DNA of 64,000 bases from positions 42,998,012-43,062,011 of the forward strand of contig OU342630.1 in the NCBI GenBank assembly GCA_910589415.1, written 5' to 3'. A program made the translations under genes and the position numbers. This DNA comes from Malachius bipustulatus. Its lineage: Eukaryota; Arthropoda; Insecta; Coleoptera; Melyridae. The notes under the pieces were generated by a model. The model ran no database searches. It worked only from the letters and a program-made list of their open reading frames with translations, and was not told the DNA's origin. Of this stretch, positions 24,382 through 34,358 are shown piece after piece. Within the stretch, counting starts at the first letter, position 1. Each line of letters begins with the position of its first letter.

Positions 24382-24609
24382 AGGCTTAAATCAATCACGG
24401 TCATCCGACCTTATACCCGGCATACCCTAATCAAAGAATCTAAGAAACTACATCACAATGACAGGTCCTCCATTAAAATCCTAGACGATCACGATAGATT
24501 CTCTCCGGAAATCTATAGGCCAGGGGGGCTAAACGTTACAATGTTTCATAAATGTGATGAATGTCTAACTCATAAACAGCTAAACAATTATTACCTCACC
24601 AAATACTGA
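24382..24609 (+). CDS. Possible terminal exon of an unrecognised gene
   Basis: After an acceptor-like AAAACTAG, a 75-residue frame starts RLKSITVIRPYTRHTLIKES, continues through DDHDRFSPEIYRPGG and a CDEC pair, and ends YYLTKY at a TGA. Codon choice looks coding and the opposite strand offers nothing better. An AATAAA lies downstream near 24699. The acceptor's pyrimidine tract is weak and no domain is recognised. It may join the signal-peptide ORF at 23129, but no linking exon was identified. Confidence 0.3.
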   Translation, partial: RLKSITVIRPYTRHTLIKESKKLHHNDRSSIKILDDHDRFSPEIYRPGGLNVTMFHKCDECLTHKQLNNYYLTKY

Positions 24610-25930
24610 AATAACTTATTTGATATCTACATTCCCCAAAGCTAGCAATACCAAATTATAACTGTCCAAAACCTCTTCATACTTATATCGACCTTTAATA
24701 AAGGAAGAAATAAGTAGGGAAAATAAAGGTAAAAACAAACAGAAAAGAATAAAGGGGAAAATACAAGGTGAAGCAAAATAATATATCTATCTTATATATC
24801 TATCTAATATAATAGAATATCTAGAAAGGGTATGGTACGATACCAGAAGTATTGAAGGATACGCTCTTCTCTAATCCAAAGAGCAACTCGGTCGATTCAG
24901 CTCTTAAAGAAAAAGAAGATGAATAGCCACTAGCACTGGCAGGTTATGTCGATTATAGTTTGCCCAGTGAGTGTTGTCCGTTGTAAACAATTTGATTTAA
25001 TGCGATGTGAATCGTACAGTTATTTCCATGTCGAACCAGATGTGGTATTACAGTTCGCGTCAGAGGCATATATTGAAAAAAACGAATATCTTACAAATAT
25101 ATTATTTAGACGAGCTATTGACGGAGTAGAGCCTTGAAATTTTTTGTTAACAAAAAAATATAATGCAAGTCATTGATTTAAAGTTATAGTGTAGGTAAGA
25201 ATGATAATTATTGTTACGATCATGATTATAGAAATAACATGGCATTAGCCTACCTGATGCGATAGCTTTTTAAGAAAGCATAGGCATAGGACCGACATTT
25301 TCTTTTTCTGTAATAAAACATTCCAGCATATTAACGCAGAAGACCATGTCCTTGAGAGTATTGGGAGTGCAATCGTTTCCAGGGAGGCATTTTGTGCAAA
25401 TTTTTGTAGTTATTTACGAAAATTATCCTTCTTGGTTAATGCAAACGTTGGAAAAATAAGGCAGTAGATTTCCAGGATAACCACGCAATTAATAAGTTAG
25501 TTTATTTCACAAAAATATCGCAGGTTTAAAAAAAAAACGTTTCAAATCACATACCTCATTAGTATATTTAGCGCGTCACTGTCACTGTCACTATATTCGA
25601 TCAGCTGGACGACAATCTTATCGTATCACATAATTTCTGAACTAAGCGTATCAAGACGCGAGTCGTACTTCCGTTTCACTCTCGCTCATCTTTTTAGAAT
25701 TGCTGACGATTTAAACGTTTTTCTGACAATACGTCCCAATTTAACTCCATTGGCTTTGCAATGGCTTAGAGGGAGTGAAATAGGTAAAGAGATGATGTAT
25801 TCTTAGTTACCACAAAAGAAAACACTCGCTGGACAAACTATGAGATTGAGATTCATTTCAGAATTCAAAATTCAAAAAATTATAAAAGCAATTTTTGAAA
25901 AGAGATAGAATTAAAACTTACGAGACTTTT
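24610..25930. other. Non-coding stretch
   Basis: AT-rich, without a supportable gene. A 63-codon plus-strand ORF at 24946-25137 has no context and is not called. A (CACTGT)n-like short run occurs near 25577. Confidence 0.35.
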
Positions 25931-25939
25931 ATTAGTGTT

Positions 25940-26450
25940 AAGTATAGGTACCTACATATTTACTTTTTCAAGTATAATATGTTAATATAGAATTAATACC
26001 GTATTCTCCTCAATTTTCTGCAAAATATTTAAAATAGAGGATCTATTAACTAAAAGGTACTCATTTTATATTATATTCTGTATTTTTGTTTAATTTTGAT
26101 AAACATTTTTCAATGATTAAGTATTGTTCAAGCATTTGAATATTTATTTTTTTCTTTCTTTTACCCGTTCTAGAATTTTATTAATTTTGGATTTAATTTA
26201 GTATGTCAGTTTGACAATTGCTTTACTTCTTGGCTGCACGATGTCAATGAACCAAACAAACGGTACGTTAACAAATGGTATAACACCATCCTCCTATCGG
26301 TCTCCCAAAGAGATACGATTTCTCTGCAGCATGTGGCTAGATTGGTCGTGTATATAACTTCACTAGTAGTATTATTATCTCGGAATACTTCGGAATTACC
26401 GCGTCCGACAAATGGGACGAAAAATCGCATTGTGTGCAAATACTCGTCGC
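25940..26450. repeat. Diverged copy of the 12715-13522 MITE (right part)
   Basis: This shares an extended, gapped similarity with 13020-13522, including ACTTCTTGGCTGCACGAT, CATCCTCCTATCGG and GCAGCATGTGGCT. It ends with ATCGCATTGTGTGCAAA, the inner part of that element's right terminal repeat, here degenerate. The left terminal repeat is not visible, so this is a truncated or strongly diverged copy. An insertion-like segment with AACAAACGGTACGTTAAC is absent from the first copy. Confidence 0.55.
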
Positions 26451-26626
26451 GACAATTTTATACGATGGGACACCTTTATTATATTTGAGAGTTGAGACTC
26501 AATTATTTTATATGCACGTCCAATTGGAATATTAATGAACTCGCAGAGTTAAGTTGAACTAGTGGTAATCATTATAACAGACCTTTCAATTTTCACAAAC
26601 CAGTAGATTCCAATATTAGCAAGTAA

Positions 26627-27169
26627 AGCACCGTTCACATGACGTTTTTTTGCCTGTTGGACCTCTGCTTGCAGCTGAGCTATAGCTGTGAATATGGAAA
26701 GGACGTTACTGCTGGCTGTGTTACTTGGGCGCATGTTGGATCCTACTGATAGGTCACGAGCTACTTTCGACGCTTGTTTCGTTGTTGAATTTGAGCGAAA
26801 ACTAATAGGGAAGCAGTAGTTTATCACGTGAGTGACATGAGAATAACGATCGACTTTACGGTCTAGAAGGTTTGTTATAACATTTTTGTCTTCACAGTTT
26901 TTCATAAATCAAAAAAAGCAGTAATTTAAGCTCGCCTGCGATGCGATTAATAACTTTTGAACTACTGCCAGACATTTTTGTTAAAATCTGACCTGACTTG
27001 CACACGCAACATAAGCACCTAGCTTCAAATCCATTTTTGAAGCGCGCATCATGTGAAGTCGACAATAATTATTGATAAAGTGTTCTAGCGCTACAGCACG
27101 CTTAAAACTCAGTAGATAAATGAAGTAGACAGTCCAACAGGGTAGAAAAATCGTCGTGTGAAAGGGGTT
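26627..27169. mobile_element. Probable PIF/Harbinger-type MITE
   Basis: TAA flanks both sides (26624-26626 and 27170-27172). The imperfect inverted termini are AGCACCGTTCACATGACG and, from the right, AACCCCTTTCACACGACG, with inner GTTGGAC / GTCCAAC. The TTCACA core recalls the termini of the Harbinger at 18581. A minus-strand 118-codon frame (26549-26905) overlaps it, with a Ser/Ala/Gln-rich part that could be the tail of a partner-type protein, but no domain is recognised. Confidence 0.45.
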
Positions 27170-27172
27170 TAA

Positions 27173-28040
27173 GACTTTTTATGTGTCTTTCTATGTGCCT
27201 AATAATAAGTCTTTCTCTGCCTAATTGAATGGAATGAGATGTTATGTCGTTAGTGTTACGCTATTAATATGATAACAATATAGCTGTATAGAAATGAGAA
27301 TGGAGAATTCAACAAAGGTAGGAAAGATGCCAGAAGTATAAGGAGTTTGAAAGGCTGTACATGCTGTTCTACCAGTTCTGTAATAATATGATGTTTCTTC
27401 TTTAAAATGTATCACCTGGCGAGCAAAAAGAACTACTACACCAACATATGTATAACTAAGATGAAGCTTAACTTATGGTAAGTTAAGTTCGTTGGATCTA
27501 TTTGATGAATGCATATTAGGAGTTGGAATAACTCTCGTACTCAAGAAAGGTCTACAAACTAGTTTTGCTTTCGTTCGTCGTTAAAACGTAGGATTGTCAG
27601 CGGATGTTGTGAGGATGCCGATCACGTAACAGGCAGTTCTAGTTTGCCAGGTCGATCACGTTCACATTAACTAGTAGGTAATATAATTAGACCGAAATTA
27701 TGGTGGAAACCGAGGGAGGTACATGAAAATAACGAATAATCCGACTAGGATCATGCACTCAATCAACCACCAGACTAGTTTAATTAACTCAGAACTCACA
27801 ATACCATATAGGAGTTGTTACGTAGCAGGACTTCGCTACCTACTGGTTTTATGTAATTTCACGATTACCTAGAGAATGAACAATCCGCGGTATAGATTAA
27901 TTCGGGCGGAAATTGGGGCCCAGCAACGTCGCTAGGCGACACGTAATATCGAATACCGATCGATTGCTGATGATTTAATATTCTCTACCCTGTCATTATT
28001 TTACATGTTCCGTGAATAAAATGGGTCTTTCTTGATATCG
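27173..28040. other. Non-coding stretch
   Basis: No gene or paired repeat was supported between the MITE ending 27169 and the non-LTR element beginning about 28045. Confidence 0.4.
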
Positions 28041-28044
28041 CATC

Positions 28045-28975
28045 GCTGTAAATATAATAATAATAATATTACACTTTATTGCACAACAGATTTAAAAATC
28101 AATTTACAGGAATAATTGAAATTTGAAAAATACAAAAAATATTATGTATTACATCTCATGACACTAGAGTAACACTAGAGCTAACTGAGTTAACAAACGT
28201 GACAATACTCTACCTTAAAATAAAACAAGAAAAAAAAAGGAAAATATATCACATGAATTAGTCTCACCCACCTCATCTACAGCTATGAATCTAACATTTG
28301 TTTGAAAGCGGTCATTGACATGTGGAAAATGTCACAATTATTGCAGTGCAGATATCATTGAACAATGAACACATTCTGAAAATGGGCGGCCTGATCAGCA
28401 AATTCGTCCTGGGTGTCGGTAAAATAAACACCTGTGGAGAGCGAATAACAGTGGGTGGGATGAAAAATTTGAGCCCACCGATCAACCAATCCGAATCAAC
28501 CCGACCATTTAAATAGAAATATCAAGCAGCAGCTTCTATGTCTCTCTTGTAGCGATTTAAAGTTCAATGTCTGCAACAATCTCAGAAGATAATTTCTTGT
28601 CAAAAATACACAATATTTTTGCTAGACAAGCATCGTTCAAAATTGCCATCTCCAATCCCACAGGAGTGGACAATAGGATCCCTTATTTGCTTATAAGCGT
28701 ACATTTGTCGAAATTAAGTGATAAATTGTAGCCATTTCACCAGCTGTATAAAGTCTCCAAATCTTCCTGGAGTATCTCACTATCGTCAAGGGATCCCACA
28801 GCACGGAAAATCTTTACATCGCCAGCAAACATTAATGTATTACTTGTGATTATATTCTGGAGATCGTTGATAAAAATGAGAAATAGCAGAGGGCCAAGGT
28901 TAGATTGGTGAGGAACACCTGATGTGGAAGTATATCGCGGTGAGATGTACCTAACCGTTATAAGATACAAAGAGC
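28045..28975 (-). pseudogene. 5'-truncated non-LTR retrotransposon (jockey/CR1-like)
   Basis: Minus strand. The frame 28970-28737 reads SGVPHQSNLGPLLFLIFIND, then TLMFAGDVKIFRAVG, then a LQEDLETLYSW end. These are reverse transcriptase motifs 4 and 5, with the catalytic FADD altered to FAGD. Further on, minus-strand codons read GGLKFFIPPTVIRSP, then LPTPRTNLLISRPPIFRMC and SLFNDICTAI, the typical C-terminal end of this group. The tail is AATAAAGTG followed by (ATT)n at about 28048-28070. Only the 3' third of the element is left, and several stops are present. Confidence 0.75.
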
Positions 28976-30690
28976 AGTGCCGTGCTCGACCTGGAACTAC
29001 AGAGAAACGGCATGACAGAAAAAAACTCTGTCTCAGAAGAAATATTCAATGATGTTTTCCGAAAAAGGACAGATCAATCGTCTCAACAACTATCATCAAA
29101 TCTAAAGAGGTCTTTCATACAGACGCTAATCCCACCCCATCTCAAGGCGTTCGTGCGAATCATTTTTAACTGAATCATTACCACTGAAATCTAGCTGTTT
29201 ATGATAACCATCTGTTATCATGGGGCCCTGTTATAAATGGGCCCCTATTAGATCAGCCGTTTGCACGGAAGTAACGGAGCCCGGTTAGGAATCTATCCGT
29301 CTGAGTTGTGGAGGCCCCTGTCCGAGGTCCGATTAGGAAGCTATCCGTTGGCTGTTTAATTGGCCTCCATGGCAAGGACGAAAATATTGGTTACATTAGA
29401 TTCAATATTAGTTAGTTCAATAGATTGGCAGACAATTATCAATTAAAATGATCTACCCTTTTGAATTGAGTTTGTTGAGTTTGACGGAGATCTAAAATAA
29501 AAGTTTCGTTACTATTGAATTCACAGGAAAACATAATACGAGTATAAGATAAACTGACTTTACATTAACGAGGATCAATTTGAAATCCTGAATTTGAAAT
29601 CAATTTGAAATGATTAATAATATTCTGTTGAAAAGTTGTGTTAAATAAATATGTTCACTGAGTATAAATAAATAAATCAAAAAGTATAAATCAATAAATA
29701 AAGATTAAGACATCATATAAAAATGGTATCAAAAAATAAGCGACAAGATAAAATAAAGAATAACGATCAAACATGTGATTGATGAGATAGAACATGGCAA
29801 GGCCAAATATAAAAAAGATCACAGGTTAGAAATATACATGAAATATAGAGAGATTCGCCAAATATAATTTGTAAGAAACACGAGATTGTTTTGAACAATA
29901 ATTAATTGTTCGTTTAGATTACATTATCAGAAAACAGATCAATAAATGTAGTTATGAATGTAGCAGAAATTGATTGTGAGAAAACCACTAAAATGTGGTT
30001 ATAAATTTCACCAAAATAGAAGAGCGCCCCAAAAAGCACATGTTTAGTTCAGTTCAGTTTGGAACGATTCATAAAATATTGTTGATTTAAAAGCACTCCA
30101 ATCCAAAATAATGAAAATAGAACATGTTTTTAAAAATTAGTTAATCCATTTTTCCAAAAGCCATGTGTATGAGATGTGTGGTAAAATAAGATCGTTTAAA
30201 TAACACATCGTAGGTACATATATGGTAGAACTTAATGATTTAAGAAATTTAAATTAAAAACATGTGACCATAGGAGATTAAACTGTTTTAATATCTATTG
30301 TTTAAAACATGTAAGCCAAATCGTTAAGCAAATCTCAAGTTTTTTAAATAAATTAATTCATTGGCCCAACAAACAATTTAGAAATTGGGTGGGATAAATC
30401 AATTAAATTTAACGAGTGGAATAAAGTTTAAGGTTAAAATGAACAATGAAATGCAGCAATGCGATAAAAATGCCAACCCTTATTTATGAAAGTGCATGCC
30501 TTATAATAATGAAATAATTTTGTTATTTAATAAAAAAAAATAATTTGAAAATATGTGTAGACAGCTATTTGGACTATTTACATAGACATAAAAATTCAGT
30601 AGGTAACAATAATTATAAAAGGGAAATGTAATATAATAAAACACGTGGTGTACTTACAAGAAAAACAAAATACAACCCTTCGTTTTAGTA
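28976..30690. other. Non-coding stretch
   Basis: A G+C-richer patch at 29215-29380 contains GGTTAGGAATCTATCCGT and GATTAGGAAGCTATCCGT as a short internal repeat. The remainder is AT-rich with no supportable gene. The plus-strand ORF 28982-29173 has no domain or splice context. Confidence 0.35.
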
Positions 30691-30695
30691 CTCAC

Positions 30696-30885
30696 TTTTT
30701 ACTTCGGGGACGGTAGACCGGTTAACGAATTCAACAAACCCCTCTTTTTGAATCGAAAATCCGCCAACCTCTAAGATTAAGAACAATAACATCAATATGA
30801 CTGACAAGGTGACAACTACAGTGACAAACAGATAAGGCACTTTGCTTCTGCTTACGATGTGCTTGAGTTTCTGTCTAGGGGGACT
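30696..30885 (-). CDS. Possible internal exon with a transmembrane segment
   Basis: Minus strand. An acceptor-like ...AATATAG opens a frame at 30885 that reads SPPRQKLKHIVSRSK, then a hydrophobic stretch of about 22 residues (VPYLFVTVVVTLSVILMLLF and on), then EVGGFSIQKEGFVEFVNRST. It ends at a strong donor, AAAAA/GTGAGTACT, at 30696/30695. Basic residues before a single hydrophobic span suggest the N-terminal part of a type II membrane protein. The 190-bp length suits an internal exon. No flanking exon was found and the family is unknown. Confidence 0.4.
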
Positions 30886-32020
30886 CTATATTTATTTGTA
30901 TAGGCAATCTGGGTCATTTCAGAACCCAAATTTTTAATTGCAGATTCTGATTTTATGGCTAAAAATACGAAGAATTTGTCTCCAATTTTTATCGATTCAT
31001 GGATCTTTTTCGTTCAATTTCAGTATTAAGGCAAATTGAAAAAAAAGGTAATTTCGCTGATTACAGCGCCATCTATCATGAATCGAACTAAATATTCCAA
31101 ATAAATCCTTCGTATTTTTGGTCGTAAAATCCGAATCTATAATAAAAACGTGGGTGTCCATTGAAAATAGCAAAGTTGTTGCTCCCTACCCCTAGGAGGT
31201 AGGGGGTAGGGGTAGGTTGGTCATGTTTGGTATCATTGGATGTTCCCCTTCCAGACGAACAATTTTTATCACCCAGTTATTTTGATCCGATGCGTAGTTT
31301 TTGATTTATTTGAATGTCTTCAGATAAAATGATCAGCCAAATCAAATGATCATAAAATGTATATTTCATTTTATCAAAAATTCAGCACAACAAAATGTGT
31401 AAGCGTCGATCATGTACTTATATTTATAGCGTGTACGAAATTATGGTAATTGCCTTGACTAATCTACCTCTATGGAAAGACGTGAAAGTAGGTAACATAT
31501 TTTGAAAGTAAAAATTCGAAAGAGAAAAATTCAACAACAACATTTAGATAGATGGACTATAAAATTCAAAATAGATTATACCTCCACCAGGCTCTAAAGC
31601 ATCTAAAGGATGTTTTCTACACATCTCCCTTAGATTGCGATATTAAATAATACTAAATGAATGATCATCCTGAATTTGGGCTTTAAGGAGTACGTATACT
31701 GAATAAGCCGATTTTCAAATTACGTTTCTCATAGATAGTCGTGTACAAGGATATAAGTATCTTATTACGCTTCTGAAAACTCCATACGAGGCTATTACGT
31801 CAAATAAATAAAGCTTAATAATAACAAACCTCTGTACAGAAACTGTGATATTTCAATTTTAATATGTCGACGACAAATACCTAGCAAGTTTGCACGATTC
31901 CCTGAAGTTACAAAATTATGGCCCACCCTAATCTGTTTACATGAAAGATAAAAGATACTGTTTGTATGGTTACCGGGTAATTCTTTATCTTTTATAGAGC
32001 TTTGATCTCGTCTGATGTGA
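30886..32020. other. Non-coding; relic of a G/C-tract repeat
   Basis: At 31185-31290, GGGTAGGGGTAGG followed by GGATGTTCCCCTTCCAGAC resembles the right arm of the inverted-repeat element at 62240-62330 (GGATGTCCCCCTCTAAGCC). The rest holds no supportable gene. Confidence 0.35.
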
Positions 32021-32035
32021 AATCTTGTGTACAGC

Positions 32036-32354
32036 GCATTGAAGGAGTTCACGAATTTTGGCCAAATTTATCTTCATTCGCACCATAAGCACAAGGCACA
32101 GCCTGTACAATTTTTAAAGTGTGCGCAACAGATCATGAGTTCTATACCATTGAAGGACTGCAAAATGATATGCTTTGAAGTGTCATTAGTGCAGAACAAC
32201 GTTGAATCAGGAGAAGTTTAACTCAGGAACTGAAAATTCGCAAAATAATAGCGACCAAATACAAACCCTTACTTTACTGAATGCCATATCCACTGAAATG
32301 AAAAAAATCAGAGAGAACTACGATAACTTACAAAATGACCCATGTCTTTTATTA
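32036..32354 (+). pseudogene. Possible coding exon with a frame break
   Basis: A plus-strand frame from about 32036 reads ALKEFTNFGQIYLHSHHKHK, then FLKCAQQIMSSIPLKDCKM, and ends NNVESGEV at 32220. A second frame (from about 32202) continues NQEKFNSGTENSQNNSDQIQ and LLNAISTEMKKIRENYDNLQ, up to a strong donor ACTT/GTAAGT near 32355. Both halves look like real protein, and a single shift near 32190-32215 would join them. It may be a decayed host exon, a retrocopy or an unrecognised element. The family is unknown. Confidence 0.25.
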
Positions 32355-32509
32355 CTTGTAAGTAAGTATTACGCCTCTAGGTATTTTGGTCATTCCAGGT
32401 ACAAAATTTGGTCAACATTAAAAATTGATTTCTTAATTAATTAATTTAGGTAAGTTAAAGGCTGTACATAATCTGGCAAGTATAATCGTAAGTGGTTTTA
32501 AATACATAC

Positions 32510-33112
32510 AGGATGCTCATTTCAAAACTTCTCACCTCGATTTCTCGAAAAGCGAAGATTAAAAAAAATCACTGAAACACGTGGAACAACGTATCGAGGG
32601 CCACCACTTTTTAAGAAAAAATCGTTTCGCCCCCTTTCACCCCCTATCGAGTGATAGTTCATTTGAAAACTCCTTTTAATTTCTTTATTTTGGCGTTTGA
32701 ATAAAAAAAAATGACATCCCAACAATCAACCTACGCAACTGAAAACTGAAAACAAAATACGTACCACTAAAATAGAAACTGTTAATTAAACTTGAAGAAA
32801 CTGGTATTTAAAAAATAGATCAATTTAAAAATTGTTCAAAATATGGCCCGTTATTAGCCAATCAACTGTATGTCTAACTCTTTTACAGAACCCAAGGACA
32901 TTCTAGTAATATTTCCGATGTACGTATGAGATGTCCGCTTATGCGGATGTCTTGCGTTAAACGTAGTGGCAGTTCGTTGAGCACATTCATTTTCGGCACC
33001 GTAAATTAAAACAATTTCAACCCTTTCTTTTTAAAGTGTAAACCATTGTGTTAACCTAGTTAAATACTGTCAAAATTTTTGTATATAATATAACGAAAAT
33101 TTGGGACACCCT
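32510..33112. mobile_element. Possible TA-flanked MITE
   Basis: The left end TACAGGATGCTCATTTCAAA and the right end TTTGGGACACCCTGTA are weakly inverted, with the CAGG(G/A)TG terminus shared by other elements here. Internal inverted homology is limited, so the limits are tentative. No ORF of note is present. Confidence 0.3.
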
Positions 33113-33732
33113 GTATATATAAAAATTAAGGCAATTTGAAACCCCATGCATAGTCAAGATAAAGGGAATAAAAGGTAAATTAAACTCCAGAGAATTAATT
33201 TAATAAAGGGAATGATCCTAAAATGTAATTAAAATGAATGAGAGTAATATTTTTTTAAATTAAGCGAAATACTATATTTTTATGAACCACGAGAATTAAA
33301 GTTTACTGCCAAGCCAAATGTGATGGAAACTCGTTCGGTCTATGTTCCATATCGCCAATTTCGAATTTTCAATAAACAATGAGAGGGGTTTCCCAAATAA
33401 TAATGATTAGCACTTCGTACAGTTCTTTTTATGATGTAAATGTTAAAAGTGAGATTTAATTTTGCGAGTGAGGAGTTTTGCTAACGAGCTTCCAGCGAGT
33501 GGGCAACCTCACGTAAAAAATTATATTACTTCTAACACGTCCATCATTACAACCATTTTTATACAGGCTGCTTTTTAAAGTATACAAACAATGCACATTT
33601 TTGTTCTCTGTAGTACTTGTACTTAATCTGTATTTCCTAAATACATATCAGCGACATCAACAAACATCAACATTATAAAAGGCGCACTTATACGTCTTTT
33701 AGACACAATGAGTTCGTAAAATAACAAAATAG

Positions 33733-34060
33733 TCCAGTAAAATTAAATGAAACATGCAATTATGCAATCAAAGCGGAAAAAGCATAATTTTGTGTGGTAA
33801 TTGGATTGTCAATAATGAGTCTGAATCCAAAAATGCGACCTCCTACCCCTCCTAGAAAAGCGGTAATTTTGGTTTTAAAATTCACATCCATCCCCAGCCA
33901 AAAAACAAATTCGTCCCCTCCAACTAAAATGGCGGCTTTTTCACAAGGGGTAGGAGGTAGCATTTTTGGATTTTGACCCACCCTCGACCACCCGACACCC
34001 ACACAAAATTTCCGTTTTCCCGCTTTGATTGCATATAATTAAAGCCAAATTTTACTGGAT
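33733..34060. mobile_element. Fold-back MITE (~330 bp) beside the Penelope element
   Basis: The arms pair CCAGTAAAATT, ATGCAATCAAAGCGG, AATTTTGTGTGG and AATCCAAAAATGC, followed by CCTCCTACCCC, with their complements on the right, in the same order reversed. The loop is around 33860-33945. There is no coding capacity. The three overlapping short ORFs here are artefacts of the symmetry. Confidence 0.75.
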
Positions 34061-34235
34061 TATAAATGACAATTAAAAGCAAGTTTTCATGAACATTTAT
34101 GATTTTATCACTTTGAAAATATAATATCAATCTCTAGAGTTCACAAATTTTAATTTCTTGACGGCTTAAAATTCATAAATTATTGTTGTTTCTTGGCAAT
34201 TTAAGAAAAAGTGACCTTTTTGGGGGACACCCAAA

Positions 34236-34358
34236 GAAGATGGGTGACCTTGCCCGAAACTAGTTGACAGACTATTATAAATAAATTTATACCCATTGAC
34301 CTACAATCTTGTTTCATTTATCATTTTTTGGGTATACCATGGCCAACAATTATCATTA
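34236..34358 (+). repeat. Left pseudo-LTR of the Penelope-like element
   Basis: 123 bp, matching 37610-37732 base for base by eye from GAAGATGGGTGACC to CAATTATCATTA. It contains the ORF start context ACCATGG at 34336-34342. The hammerhead core present in the right copy is incomplete here: the bases before GAAGATGGG are CCCAAA rather than CTGTCCT. Confidence 0.9.

Noticed and set aside
34309..34338. ATG at 34309 as the start of the Penelope ORF
   Set aside because: The next in-frame ATG at 34339 sits in ACCATGG, a much better initiation context, and the first ten residues have no domain role. The earlier start cannot be excluded.
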